A stretch of 64,000 nucleotides of DNA from Molanna angustata (lineage: Eukaryota; Arthropoda; Insecta; Trichoptera; Molannidae), in assembly GCA_963576475.1 (NCBI GenBank), contig OY754982.1, positions 1,705,409 through 1,769,408 of the forward strand. The letters run 5' to 3'. Shown here one piece after another: positions 11,119-22,127 of the stretch. The translations under genes and the position numbers were made by a program. Every line of letters starts with the position of its first letter. Positions within the stretch are counted from its first letter, which is position 1. Below the pieces are notes generated by a model. The model was not told the DNA's origin and made no database searches. It saw only the letters and a program-made list of their open reading frames with translations.

Positions 11119-11949
11119 TGTCTCACGCCTTTTGAAAAACCAAGAGCATCTAAAAATCTAATTTATGTGCGAACGTGTACCAGTATACCTGATGCAGTGT
11201 CACGCTAAAAATAATGCGATTAAAATGCTGAATTTTAAAGATATTTCAATAATTATTTTTTTCATACAAAATTTTCCAAGTCATATCTGTCAAAAAAGTG
11301 TACATTTTGCACGCAAATATCTGTTAGTTTAAAAGTTAGAAGTACATATTTACACGAAAAAAATATATTTTCAAGTATAACTTAGCTTTTAAGTGAAATA
11401 TTTTTAAAGTAAGCGTTTTGTACAAATGTACATATAACCCCGCCATTTTAATATCTTTTCATACGATATTTAATTTTCCTACCGAATGAATATGTTCTTT
11501 AAAATAATATACCTTTGAAATAAATGTGATTATGAAATAATTAAATGAAACACAAGACATTACAGCAAGTTTTAAGACATATATTGTAAAAGTCTGTTAA
11601 TTATTAGTAAAGATATAGGCGTAATAAAATTGCATAATTTGTTAAAAATATTTGATTTTTCTGACAATTTTCATTTTTATGGCATCGAACAAACCAATGT
11701 AGGTACCTACATATTCAAAAAATGTCTCCATAACATTTGATATTTTTCACATGTTGGAACATGGTTTCTATGGTAACGGACACATTCTGATATTCAAATA
11801 AAATTTGTTATAAATCGAATTCGAATTAATTTAGAACATCATTGTAGGTAGGTACCTACATACCTAATACTTACTACTTAAAAACCAAGAATATACTGAT
11901 TTTGTATAGGAAAATTATTAAACTATTTTAGGTTAACTACAATACACAT

Positions 11950-12520
11950 TCAATATACCTACAAACTATTTCCTATAGTGAAATTCTTCTTTTTTCCATG
12001 TAGACCTTTGGGTGATTTTTTCTACAAACTATTTCTTGGGGTTTAAATCTTCTTCCTCTTCTTTTGTGAAGTCATTTGGGACAGTTCATAAATAAACTAT
12101 TTCCTATAGTCTAATTTTTCTTTTTCTTAATTTATGTAGACCTTGGGTGAGTTTTTATACAAACTATTTCCTATAGTCTAATTCGTCTTCTTCTTCCTTT
12201 ATGTAGACCTTTTGGTTAGTTTTTATACAAACTATTTTTAAACAAACTATCCTTTAGTCTAATTCTTGGTTTTCTTATTTTATGTAGATGTTGGGTGAAT
12301 TTTATATAAAATATTTCCTATAGTTCAATTCATCTTCTTCTTCTTTTATGAAGACATTTTGGTCAGTTTTTTATATAATACATTTCCTAATGTGTAATTC
12401 TTCTATTTCATCTACTATGTAGACCATTGGGTCAGTTTTTATTACAAACTATTTGTTATAGTTTTATACTTCTACTTCTTTTTTTATTTAGTCTTTTGGA
12501 TTAGTTTTATGTCTAATAGT
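11950..12520. repeat. Degenerate tandem repeat, unit about 65-75 bp
   Basis: Eight or so units share CAAACTATTTCCTATAGT, then CTTCTTCTTCTTT, ATGTAGACCTTTGG and GTCAGTTTTTAT. Spacing between CTATTTC words is 60-75 bp. The copies are diverged and gapped, in contrast to the near-identical satellite 1 kb downstream. Confidence 0.75.
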
Positions 12521-12539
12521 CTATTGTAACGAAATATTA

Positions 12540-13330
12540 TAAACAACATGCATACTTGATGAAAATACATAAAAACGAATGGGATGTGACCAACACTAGA
12601 ATCTTCTCATTACTTTTGTTCAATCAAATTTACACCATTTATTATATCATCATATATTGCTTAATTTTCAATAACTACACATTTCATTTTGATGACAATA
12701 TATAAAAAATCGGGGTTGTAGCCATTGCTGGATCTTCACAACGTTTATATTCATATTTAAAACTATTTAACATAGCTTAAGTCTTCTTCTTCTGTAATGT
12801 AGACTTATGTGTCAGTTTTAAGTCTATCAGTTTTACTGTGCAAATCATTGTATCAGTTTTATTGTATTGACGAAAGTTCATATCAGTTCAATCAGTTTTA
12901 TGTATCAGTTTTATTGTATTGACGAAAAATATAAAAACGAATGGGATGGGACCAACACTAGAATATTTTCAGTACTTTTGTTTAATCAATTTTTAAACCA
13001 TTTCCCATCATCCAAAATTACTAAATATTTAAAACACATTATTTGCGTTCGATGACAATATATAAAAATAGGGGTTGTGGCCAAATCCAAACTCTTTACG
13101 ACGTTGTCTTTTTATAATAAGTCATATTTAAAATCATTTCCCATAGTCCATGCGTGCAGAAATTGTATGTGCTTATATATAAAAGCAAATGGATTGTGGC
13201 CATCACTTTAAGATTTTACACCGCTTAAACTCAGTTAAATTTCAAACTACTTTTCATACTACGGTTAAAAAAAATTATGTGTGACAATATTATGTAGGTA
13301 TATAAACGATTGCTTATTCCTTCACTAATT
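12540..13330 (+). repeat. Degenerate Repeat Z-like units
   Basis: Three units begin near 12567, 12930 and 13180 with AAAACGAATGGGATGTGACC-like words. The first two continue CAACACTAGAAT, TACTTTTGTT.AATCAA, GATGACAATATATAAAAA and GGGGTTGTGGCCA. They resemble the start of Repeat Z (AACGAGTGGGTTGTGGCCAA). Confidence 0.55.
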
Positions 13331-13501
13331 TACATTCTTGGCCAACGGCGGGACATAAAAGCTAGTAAATAATATAACAAAATGATGTTTTCAAAATGAG
13401 ATAATTAGAAGATGCGTACCTACTGTGATAGGGCGGTGAAAAGTATATAGGAAAAAAATAGACCACATGGAAAAGTAGAATTAAGGAGAATTTTTTGATA
13501 G

Positions 13502-15609
13502 ATTTTGTTCCATAAACATGTCCTATACATCAATGATCAATTCAATGACAGAAACAACATATTATATATATGGTAGTAAACAGAAAGATTTACCTATGCT
13601 ATGAGCTATGTTTCCATACATTTTGTTCCATAAACATGTCCTATACATCAATGATCAATTCAATGACAGAAACAACATATTATATATATGGTAGTAAACA
13701 GAAAGATTTACCTATGCTATGAGCTATGTTTCCATACATTTTGTTCCATAAACATGTCCTATACATCAATGATCAATTCAATGACAGAAACAACATATTA
13801 TATATATGGTAGTAAACAGAAAGATTTACCTATGCTATGAGCTATGTTTCCATACATTTTGTTCCATAAACATGTCCTATACATCAATGATCAATTCAAT
13901 GACAGAAACAACATATTATATATATGGTAGTAAACAGAAAGATTTACCTATGCTATGAGCTATGTTTCCATACATTTTGTTCCATAAACATGTCCTATAC
14001 ATCAATGATCAATTCAATGACAGAAACAACATATTATATATATGGTAGTAAACAGAAAGATTTACCTATGCTATGAGCTATGTTTCCATACATTTTGTTC
14101 CATAAACATGTCCTATACATCAATGATCAATTCAATGACAGAAACAACATATTATATGGTAGTAAACAGACAGATTTACCTATGCTATGAGCTATGTTTC
14201 CATACATTTTGTTCCATAAACATGTCCTATACATCAATGATCAATTCAATGACAGAAATAACATATTATATATATGGTAGTAAACAGAAAGATTTACCTA
14301 TGCTATGAGCTATGTTTCCATACATTTTGTTCCATAAACATGTCCTATACATCAATGATCAATTCAATGACAGAAATAACATATTATATATATGGTAGTA
14401 AACAGAAAGATTTACCTATGCTATGAGCTATGTTTCCATACATTTTGTTCCATAAACATGTCCTATACATCAATGATCAATTCAATGACAGAAATAACAT
14501 ATTATATATATGGTAGTAAACAGAAAGATTTACCTATGCTATGAGCTATGTTTCCATACATTTTGTTCCATAAACATGTCCTATACATCAATGATCAATT
14601 CAATGACAGAAACAACATATTATATGGTAGTAAACAGACAGATTTACCTATGCTATGAGCTATGTTTCCATACATTTTGTTCCATAAACATGTCCTATAC
14701 ATCAATGATCAATTCAATGACAGAAATAACATATTATATATATGGTAGTAAATAGAAAGATTTACCTATGCTATGAGCTATGTTTCCATACATTTTGTTC
14801 CATAAACATGTCCTATACATCAATGATCAATTCAATGACAGAAATAACATATTATATATATGGTAGTAAACAGAAAGATTTACCTATGCTATGAGCTATG
14901 TTTCCATACATTTTGTTCCATAAACATGTCCTATACATCAATGATCAATTCAATGACAGAAATAACATATTATATATATGGTAGTAAACAGAAAGATTTA
15001 CCTATGCTATGAGCTATGTTTCCATACATTTTGTTCCATAAACATGTCCTATACATCAATGATCAATTCAATGACAGAAACAACATATTATATGGTAGTA
15101 AACAGACAGATTTACCTATGCTATGAGCTATGTTTCCATACATTTTGTTCCATAAACATGTCCTATACATCAATGATCAATTCAATGACAGAAATAACAT
15201 ATTATATATATGGTAGTAAACAGAAAGATTTACCTATGCTATGAGCTATGTTTCCATACATTTTGTTCCATAAACATGTCCTATACATCAATGATCAATT
15301 CAATGACAGAAACAACATATTATATGGTAGTAAACAGACAGATTTACCTATGCTATGAGCTATGTTTCCATACATTTTGTTCCATAAACATGTCCTATAC
15401 ATCAATGATCAATTCAATGACAGAAATAACATATTATATATATGGTAGTAAACAGAAAGATTTACCTATGCTATGAGCTATGTTTCCATACATTTTGTTC
15501 CATAAACATGTCCTATACATCAATGATCAATTCAATGACAGAAATAACATATTATATATATGGTAGTAAACAGACAGATTTACCTATGCTATGAGCTATG
15601 TTTCCATAG
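13502..15609. repeat. Satellite array: 18 units of 118 or 114 bp
   Basis: Units begin ATTTTGTTCCATAAACATGT at 13502, 13620, 13738, 13856, 13974, 14092, 14206, 14324, 14442, 14560, 14674, 14792, 14910, 15028, 15142, 15260, 15374 and 15492. Most are 118 bp. Units 6, 10, 14 and 16 are 114 bp (one TATA lost) and carry GACAGAAAC and CAGACAG variants. Units 6-17 follow a higher-order pattern of 468 bp (one short plus three long), shortened to two units near the end. Sequence identity between units is nearly complete. Open frames of 81-88 codons inside are by-products of the repeat and are not genes. Confidence 0.97.
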
Positions 15610-15784
15610 ATTTTGATAGTCATATTGCCAACTTTCAGGTATTTTGGTAACATTTCTGCCTTTTACTAAAGTACGCGGCATTATTATTTATGAAACGCAA
15701 CGACTTAAAGGCGACTTTAAATTTTAAAGAACCTTTAACTAAAGGGTCCTTTTGCTGCTTTTTATGAAACTGGCTGTTAGTTAT

Positions 15785-16130
15785 CCAACAAGAAACATCT
15801 TCTCCCAGTAACAACTCATTTAATATTAGTTAGATCAGTGACTAAAAATGATATTTTAAGTATCCTAAAATCACTTCGAACATTGCAGTTCAACAAATGC
15901 ATCCATGTTTGAGTGTACATAATTGATTTGGCTAGTGTATTTTACAGTCCCATAACATTAGCCCAAATATCCTGCATTATGTCAGTAGCAGAGTATTTTA
16001 CCTGCTTTTTTGTAAACAAAATAATAGTTAAAGGGAAACATTGTAGAATATAATATTATATTGTAATGTGCTGATAAAAAATCACCCTTTATTTTAGGGT
16101 AGGAAAAACACGTTTATTGTGAATTTACAA
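15785..16130. other. No gene seen
   Basis: Unassigned AT-rich DNA just outside the 5-kb TIR element. Confidence 0.45.
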
Positions 16131-16133
16131 AAC

Positions 16134-16256
16134 TTCTTCTTCTTCTTCCGATGGCTCTACAGCCCATATCGAGCCTTGGCCTCCATCAATCCTTGCCTCC
16201 AACTCCTCCTGCCTCCTGCTGCTGTCCTCCAGTCTGCTACTTGCAGTAATTGTTTT
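16134..16256 (-). mobile_element. LINE 3' fragment, same family as 3036-3425
   Basis: The plus strand shows a (CTT)n run, then CGATGGCTCTACAGCCCATA and TCGAGCCTTGGCCTCCATCA, nearly identical to 3037-3145. Translated on the minus strand this is the ...LMEAKARYGL.SHRK terminus. Confidence 0.85.
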
Positions 16257-16424
16257 GCCAGGTCATGTCAGTTTTCCAGTAGGTGTCCGAGGTTTCGTAT
16301 TTGGTTTCGTAATAAGATATTTTTTGAAAATTTAAAAAACTACAAAATATAAATTATTTTGAAATTTTTAGTGAATTTGCTAGTATAGATAGTTTGTTCA
16401 TGAATTATAAAAAAACATACATAC

Positions 16425-17350
16425 ATACCATCACGCCATGACGTTCGCGTGGTAGGCAGAGAGAACCGAACGCCACATTTTTATATCATGGCACACGTTC
16501 ATCGCCTCGTCAACATTCTTGTGTCGTCTCATATATTTCCGTCTTTCAGAATATCGTTCACATGGTCGTGCCATCCCTTTCACGTGCGGCCTCGACCTCT
16601 CTTTCCATTCCTGTCTGCAATGTATAGGTATTTTCTTCGTCCGGCGTTCCTTATTCATTCTCCTCTTGTGGCGAAACCATCTCAATGTGTTCACTTTCTT
16701 TCTATTATATAATGGCATCTTTCTTTAACTTAGATTCTTTCTTTATGTCCTCATTTCTTACCATACGTCGTTATATCGGAAATTATTCTTAGCGATCTCA
16801 TTTCAACTGCATTTATCCGATATTTAACTAACAGCCGTGGCACAGTTGGTAAGCCGTTTGGTTTCTGTGCGGGCGTCCTGGGTTCGATCCCCAGCAGAGG
16901 AGTTTTTTTTTTAATTAATTTCTCCCGCTAATGTTGCTTCTCTGGGCTGGAAACACTGATGCTGACCGCCGTGGCACAGTTGCTGGGCCGTTCGGATTCT
17001 GTGCGGGCGTCCTGGGTTCGATTCCCAGCAGAGGAGAAATTTATTTAAATTCATTTCTCTGGTTATTTGGAAGAAATTGCCATATGGCAATAAACTCTCC
17101 ACTTGCGCAGGGTGCAAGGAAGTGTTTATGATTATTATTATTTATTCTGCTTTCGTGCGACTTCTGCCATGTCCAGGATTCACTTGCATACGTCAAGTTT
17201 GTCACTAAAATATCGTTATGAATGGCAACTTTGGTTTCCTTTGATATGTTGCAATCATTCATGACTATTCCAAGTGCTCCATTCACTCTGTTTTCTGCCG
17301 GTACTCTTCTTTCGATATTCGTATCAGGTCGATTATAAAAATACTTCATT
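16425..17350 (-). mobile_element. RTE retrotransposon 3' end split by a SINE-B
   Basis: The parts at 16425-16816 and 17138-17350 match, in order, the RTE copies at 20660-21240 and 22128-24118. The minus strand gives RRVPAENRVNGALGIVMND and SESWTWQKSHESRI (17.3-17.1 kb), then the MKVNTLRWF..RRMN end (16.7-16.4 kb). In the paralogue these join directly at ATTTCAACTGCATTTATTCT. Here SINE-B sequence lies at that point, so the SINE inserted later. The 3' end is CCATCACGCCATG-type at about 16428. Confidence 0.85.
16832..17133 (+). mobile_element. Dimeric SINE-B
   Basis: Two tRNA-like heads lie in a row: GCCGTGGCACAGTTGGTAAG at about 16838 and GCCGTGGCACAGTTGCTGGG at about 16969. Each has a B box (GGGTTCGATCCCCAGC and GGGTTCGATTCCCAGC). 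The first unit stops after TTGCTTCTCTGGGCTGGAAA. The second runs to the usual 3' end, TGGAAGAAATTGCCATATGG, CACTTGCGCAGGGTGCAAGG and a TTATTATT tail. Pol III boxes look intact in both. Confidence 0.85.
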
Positions 17351-17369
17351 ATGACAATTTTTATTTCTT

Positions 17370-17640
17370 AATAGAGACGGAGCAAGAATATGTATAGGAG
17401 AGCCGGGAAATCACCTCAGGTGCCTGCAAATCATTTTTTATAATGTATGAAATTGCAATTGGATATCAAAAACTTGTAACTCAATTTATGGTCACCATTA
17501 GACATGCGTCTTGTCTCTCTCAGTTTGATTAAAGTGTTTTTAAAAATGGTGAAAATCTGTCGTTATGTTTTTACGTTATTATAATAGTATACATCGGATT
17601 TTCTGATACTACCTACTTATCGTGGTGCAATAAAACCTTA
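17370..17640. other. No gene seen
   Basis: Unassigned DNA between the RTE fragment and a MITE. Confidence 0.4.
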
Positions 17641-17648
17641 TTATCCAT

Positions 17649-18063
17649 AACAAGTGTCTGGCGACAGATGAAACAAGGGAAAATTATACGGGATGCAATA
17701 AAATACGACAGCGAAATAATAGTATGATGTGTACGTAAATCCCATTCTCCTTATTTTTTTAGTTAGGTTCAGTTAGTCCCTAATGATAATAGCGACTCGT
17801 GTGAGCGAGTTGCTTTATAAATTGAATGGAAATTGGTTGCAGGAAAACCTTTGTCATTTGAGGTTAGGAATAAGTTTATAATGTATTCGCATTTGATTTT
17901 TTTTTTAAATAAATTATATTTCTCAACATATTATTTACATAGTTGTAAGATACCATTTTTATACTATTTATTATTTATTCGGTTAAATATATGTGCGCAT
18001 GCGCATTTCAAATTCCGTACCTTGAAATTCGTCCCTTGATCCGTCTGTCGCCAGACGCTTGTT
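17649..18063. mobile_element. TIR MITE, about 415 bp
   Basis: The left end ACAAGTGTCTGGCGACAGAT (GAAACAAGGG follows) is mirrored at the right as CGTCCCTTGATCCGTCTGTC and GCCAGACGCTTGT. About 30 bp of inverted repeat. Contains one ACTCGTGTGAGCGAGT hairpin. No clear target duplication. Confidence 0.65.
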
Positions 18064-18064
18064 C

Positions 18065-19260
18065 ATCTATAGACGCGTAGTGCACGTCTCAAATAAATAA
18101 TTTGTATGTCTAGTAGTATCTCTATGATAGATCAGAGCTATATCGAGTTGTCGATATTATATTGGTTGTGATTCTGTATAAGCGATTCATAAACTTTCTA
18201 GAATATGAAAGGCGATAGATAGTCTGAGACTCGGAGATCAGAATATGATGATGTAGCCATTCATTCATACCTGAACTGGCGATGATAGCAGTGACGATTA
18301 TAGAAAAATGTAGCAAAGGTTGTTGCCCCCTGATATGTGAATGGAATACACTTGTGGAACGATTCGATAACCCATCAGCCAGTTGGTTCGACATGCCGAA
18401 GATTGTATCGGGCCATATGCAGAAAACACTAATTTCGATATCGTGTTATAAGCGTTTGAAAGTATGCTGTAGGTACGCAGGAGACAGATAGATAATTTCT
18501 AAACGAAAATTCCAAATTGAAATCAGATTTGAGTGTCAAGAGCTACTGGTCATGCGGGTCCTTAAGCACTGCCTATTTCTGTATCAGATCCTTAAGAATC
18601 TATAGATGGCTAAATAATCGATTTTGATAATCGTTTCCCCAGAACCCTCAAAAGATACGTCTTTGAAATTTTTTTTACATCTTTATTCTATTGTGTGTTT
18701 TTTTTTTATTTATCTGTTTAATACTTTTCTCGTAGGTATAATTTGTTTTAATAAACAATTTTTTTATTGAAAATAACTAAAAAACTATAAGGCCTATGTA
18801 AGAAGTAGATTTTTACTTCAATCGAAAGAGAATATGAAAATCTACTGCTAAGTTTTTTTACTTTCTTTAGTTTTTTATTACCATTCATGCAATTAAAAAA
18901 AAACGAAAAAATACTATACATCAAAGATTTGATAATATACAATATTTGTTCGTGTTTCATACATTAGAAGATAATAAGTGTGCATATCTATTTATTTATT
19001 TATTTTTTTATTTATTTATTTATTGTATGTCGGGTCATAAACAGAATCCATTGAATTGATACATTAAAATCTTGAAAGATAATTCCCGTTTTTAATTAAA
19101 AATGATATTGACACATTATTAATTTAAATTGCTTTTTTTACTTAAAAATAATATTTAAATTATATTATCTTCTGTCATACTTGTGTGTGTACCTACTTGC
19201 GTGCCAAAGAAATCAAAAAATAATCTGTCAACAATAAGTAAGTGCGTACATTTACAACAT
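18065..19260. other. No gene seen
   Basis: Unassigned AT-rich DNA with an (ATTT)n stretch at about 18990-19025. A 69-codon frame at 18282-18491 shows no recognisable motif. Confidence 0.4.
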
Positions 19261-19354
19261 CAATAAATTGTCTATAATTTGAGAGAAATTATACATTTCA
19301 TTTTTACTTTCTTTACGTTAACCGCCGCACCGCGCCGTAGAAAAATAATACAAA

Positions 19355-19549
19355 ATGACCTATCGCCGCCGCGCCGGCTCGCCCAACGAGATCATAACGG
19401 CCACCTCCCCCGGGCTATCGAATCTACTCGTCATGCCGGAGGCGTTCGGCGAAAGCTCCGTCACGTCTCAGCGGGTCGGGTCGCGGTGCCTCGTCTGGAT
19501 TTGCACCTTTCTACGTGACAGCTCAACTTTATCGGCCGGGTTGGTTTGA
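19355..19549 (+). CDS. Possible alternative first coding exon of stardust (unproven)
   Basis: An isolated GC-rich island (about 19320-19640) sits in AT-rich DNA. An ATG at 19355 lies in a good insect start context (ACAAAATG). It opens MTYRRRAGSPNEIITATS followed by PGLSNLLVMPEAFGESS, with third positions mostly G or C, as in the sdt exons and unlike every repeat nearby. The frame stays open to a stop at 19547. If spliced to the exon at 24416, the donor must leave two bases of a codon. GT sites at 19465, 19480, 19486 and 19540 do so, but none is a strong donor. I do not recognise the peptide. Alternatives are a first exon of another gene, a short uORF, or a CpG-rich promoter. Strand and proximity to sdt are the only link. 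Confidence 0.35.
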   Translation: MTYRRRAGSPNEIITATSPGLSNLLVMPEAFGESSVTSQRVGSRCLVWICTFLRDSSTLSAGLV

Positions 19550-19884
19550 TCGAGTGTGACACGTGGTGCGTTGAGTGCCTCGAAACGCGGGAGGTGTGGC
19601 TAGTGAAAGTGGCGTCGACCGCCATCACCGTGGGAACACGTTGTGTGCAGAATATTATATTCTTATACGTCATACATAAGTACTATAATATAATAACATT
19701 ATAGTTCGCTACCGGGCTACTGGTCTGTCCAGTTGACCAAAATAAAACTGCAATTGTCGTGAAATTATGATCAATATAATTATTCCAGTTTTAAGTTTGA
19801 CCTGCTTATTTTGTGCGTAATTAAAAATATCATGGATGGATGTTATTTTACTACAGAAGCCTTGTGTTGCGAGTCAATTTTTAC

Positions 19885-19932
19885 TCAGGATCAGCAGTCA
19901 GATACCTAACCAACTGAGCCACGAAGGCTGAC
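19885..19932 (-). mobile_element. SINE-A head fragment
   Basis: The minus strand reads AGCCTTCGTGGCTCAGTTGG then TTAGGTATCTGACTGCTGATC, the tRNA-like head of SINE-A, cut off before the B box. Confidence 0.75.
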
Positions 19933-20119
19933 CGTCCATTTGTCCATTTTCGTTTTTTGAATGTTTTTTTTTTGTGTATTATATTTTATGAATAACTATA
20001 TTTAATTGATTTATATAAGAATAAAATTGAAGTAGTATTAACCACATCTATTAATTAAAAAAGCCTTATGAGGGAGCAGACTGTTTTGAAACCGGTACCA
20101 AAGTTTACAATAAATGTGA

Positions 20120-20400
20120 TTAATTAATATCTACTAAGTTATAAAAAAATGCTATTCCGATTGACCTTGTGTCGTCTTCTGTGTTATCCAGCCATCTTAG
20201 CTTGGGCCTGCCTCTACTTCTTCCGCCCTTAAGATTGGTGTTACGAATCTTATTTGACTTGTACAGTGTTGAGTTCGTCGCATAATGCCTAATAATTATT
20301 TCGCATTCTCCAAAGTCCATTATCGTTTAGTTGGCTAAAAATCTTTCTCAGGATTTTACTTTCAAATATAAGGAGTCCCTTTTTCGTCTGAGAAGAGTTT
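20120..20400 (-). mobile_element. LINE 3' fragment, same family as 61250-61835
   Basis: The minus strand reads FSQLNDNGLWRMRNNY, then RSRGRPKLRWLDNTEDDTRS. These match GPVNDNGLWRMRYNHEL and GRPKLRWLDDIRAIG of the copy at 61.5 kb. Internal deletions remove about 40 codons between the two blocks. Confidence 0.75.
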
Positions 20401-20472
20401 GGTGTATCGAATATACAAATATTATATCCACCACAAAGATACATAAAATAATTGTACATACATACATACATA

Positions 20473-20653
20473 GCCCCCAAGTCAAATTGAAAACGCTGTT
20501 CGTTATCGCCAAGCGCTAATTTTTTTTTGTATGGGATTTGACGTTTGTTGTTTGTTATTGTAGAAAAAATTTCTACAACAAACGTCAAATCACATACAAA
20601 AAAAAAATAGCGCTTGGCGATAACGAACAGCGTTTTCAATTTGACTCAGGGCC
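20473..20653. mobile_element. Foldback MITE (family with 45871-46016)
   Basis: The left arm GCCCCCAAGTCAAATTGAAA continues through ACGCTGTTCGTTATCGCCAA. The right arm, reversed, starts GGCCCTGAGTCAAATTGAAA and continues the same way. The arms are about 75 bp with almost no spacer. It sits in the CATA-repeat tail of the RTE copy that follows, so it inserted after that RTE. Confidence 0.85.
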
Positions 20654-20659
20654 ATACAT

Positions 20660-21240
20660 ACAACATACCATCACGCCATGTCCCTTGCGGGGTAGGCAGA
20701 GAGAACCGAACGCCACATTTTTCTATCCTGGCACGCATCTCTCGCCTCGTCCACATTCATGCATCGTCTCATACATGTTCGTCTATTGCTCACACTTCTA
20801 ACATTTCCGTCTTTCAAAATTTCGTTCACATGGTCGTGCCATCCCTTTCTTGGGCGTCCCCGACCTCTCATTCCATTCCTTTCCGCTCTGTATATTTTCT
20901 TCGTCAGGCGCTCCTCATTCATTCTCCCCATGTGACCAAACCATCTCAATGTGTTCACTTTCATTCTAGTAATGACATCTTTCTTCATCTTACATTCTTT
21001 CCTTATGTCCTCATTTCTTACCCGGTCATACATCGTTCTATTACAAATCCTTCTTAACGATCTCATTTCAACTGCATTTATTCTACTTTCATGCGTCTTC
21101 TGCCAAGTCCAGGTTTCACTTGCATACGTCAAGGTTGGCACTACGATGGCGTTATGAATGGCAACTTTGGCATCCTTTGATATGTTGCGATCATTCATAA
21201 TTGGTCTTAGTGCTCCATTCACTCTGTTTCCTGCCATAAA
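20660..21240 (-). mobile_element. RTE retrotransposon, 3' half, open frame
   Basis: The minus-strand frame is clean for about 188 codons: AGNRVNGALRPIMNDRNISK, ETWTWQKTHESRINAVEM, RSLRRICNRTMYDRVRNED, VNTLRWFGHMGRMNEERL, GRGRPRKGWHDHVNEILKDG and RKMWRSVLSAYPARDMA. It is the C-terminal region after the RT domain, about 5'-truncated at AGNRV. The 3' end is GGCATGATGG-type with CATA repeats. It is younger than the copies at 5.6 and 16.4 kb. Confidence 0.9.
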
Positions 21241-21409
21241 ATAATTGTATATTTAATAAATTGGATTCATTTGTCTCCCAACATACGTGGGGCTTTAATT
21301 ACGTAATAGGTACTACTCAAAGTTACTTAATATCATCGGCAAGTCTTCTATATTTCATTATGTGATGGTGCGAGTTTATGTAGAGCTGACAAAATATGTC
21401 ACACAATAT

Positions 21410-21830
21410 CTCTTCTTGATCAACTACACTGGTTGAAATGTCCAGAGATAGTGGAATATAAGTTATGCCTGATGGTGTTTAAGGCTCTGAACCACTTGGC
21501 TTCACACTACAGTGTTAAAAGAATGTTCCACAAGGAATACAGCATTCATCGCATACAGCATTGAGATCATCTGGATCACAGAGTACCAACTCTAATAGAA
21601 TTAGACCGAGTCATAAAGGCGGCTTACTGTGAAAGCAGTTTCAGTATCAAAGGGCCTTTAAAGTGGAATAAATTTCTCCCTGACATACGTGGAGCTCAGG
21701 ATAAACACCTTCGGTAAATTACTTTGCTTGTTTCTTTGAGTCACCAAAGAAGCGCCCTAGATTGTTCATATTATCATTAAACGGCGCTTTTTATTTTTTT
21801 ACCAATTATTCTTAGTATATTTTTAAGATT
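21410..21830 (+). mobile_element. Degenerate L2/CR1-type fragment
   Basis: The plus strand reads LDQLHWLKCPEIVEYKLCL followed by MVFKALNHLA, matching LHWLKVPERIKYKLCLLTFK of the copy at 6 kb. It ends with AAGCGCCCT..TTAAACGGCGC, the family's 3' UTR. Frameshifts and gaps throughout. Confidence 0.7.
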
Positions 21831-22127
21831 CACAATATGTGTAATGATGTGTAAGGATTGCAACATAAAATATCGTACATATTAGGTATGTATGAGAAGT
21901 TTTAATAAAGATTACATTGGCGTGTCAGACATCCGGTAGACTATAGCAGGAAAGTGCATTTTTAAGACGCGAACTGCATTAGAAAATAAATACATGGATC
22001 TTGAAATGGCTTCGACTTCCTGAACTTTCTAAATCATATGTCTTAATCTAAATATACTGGCTCTTTATTTGTTTATTTTATTTTACATACATGTATTCCC
22101 CTAATAGGCCATTAATTTATATAAAAT

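Larger units (their letters stand above)
10758..15776. mobile_element. 5-kb TTA-flanked TIR element carrying tandem repeats and a satellite
   Basis: The left end is TGGCCAGTTTCATAAAAATT and the right end, reversed, is CAGCCAGTTTCATAAAAAGC. Both arms also hold a second inner word, TTGCGTTTCATAA, about 55-80 bp in, and ACTTTAAA-rich DNA. TTA flanks both sides (10755-10757 and 15777-15779). No transposase frame was found, so it would be non-autonomous and Harbinger-like by its duplication. Inside are a TG microsatellite, degenerate tandem repeats (11.95-13.33 kb) and the satellite at 13.5-15.6 kb. The alternative is two unrelated MITE halves, but the matching TTA argues against that. Confidence 0.6.

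Noticed and set aside
14042..15476. Four open frames of 81-88 codons (MVVNRKIYLCYELCF type) as a gene family
   Set aside because: They are the 118-bp satellite read in frame across a short unit. Frame and stop positions follow the repeat, and there is no independent coding signal.
13502..15609. CRISPR-like array
   Set aside because: Units are contiguous with no unique spacers and the context is eukaryotic. It is a satellite.
16838..17030. Functional tRNA genes
   Set aside because: A and B boxes are present, but the units continue into SINE bodies, recur with (TTA)n tails, and do not fold into a full cloverleaf as read. The same applies to SINE-A and SINE-C heads.
18282..18491. 69-codon plus-strand frame as a gene
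   Set aside because: No motif, no splice context and no composition shift.
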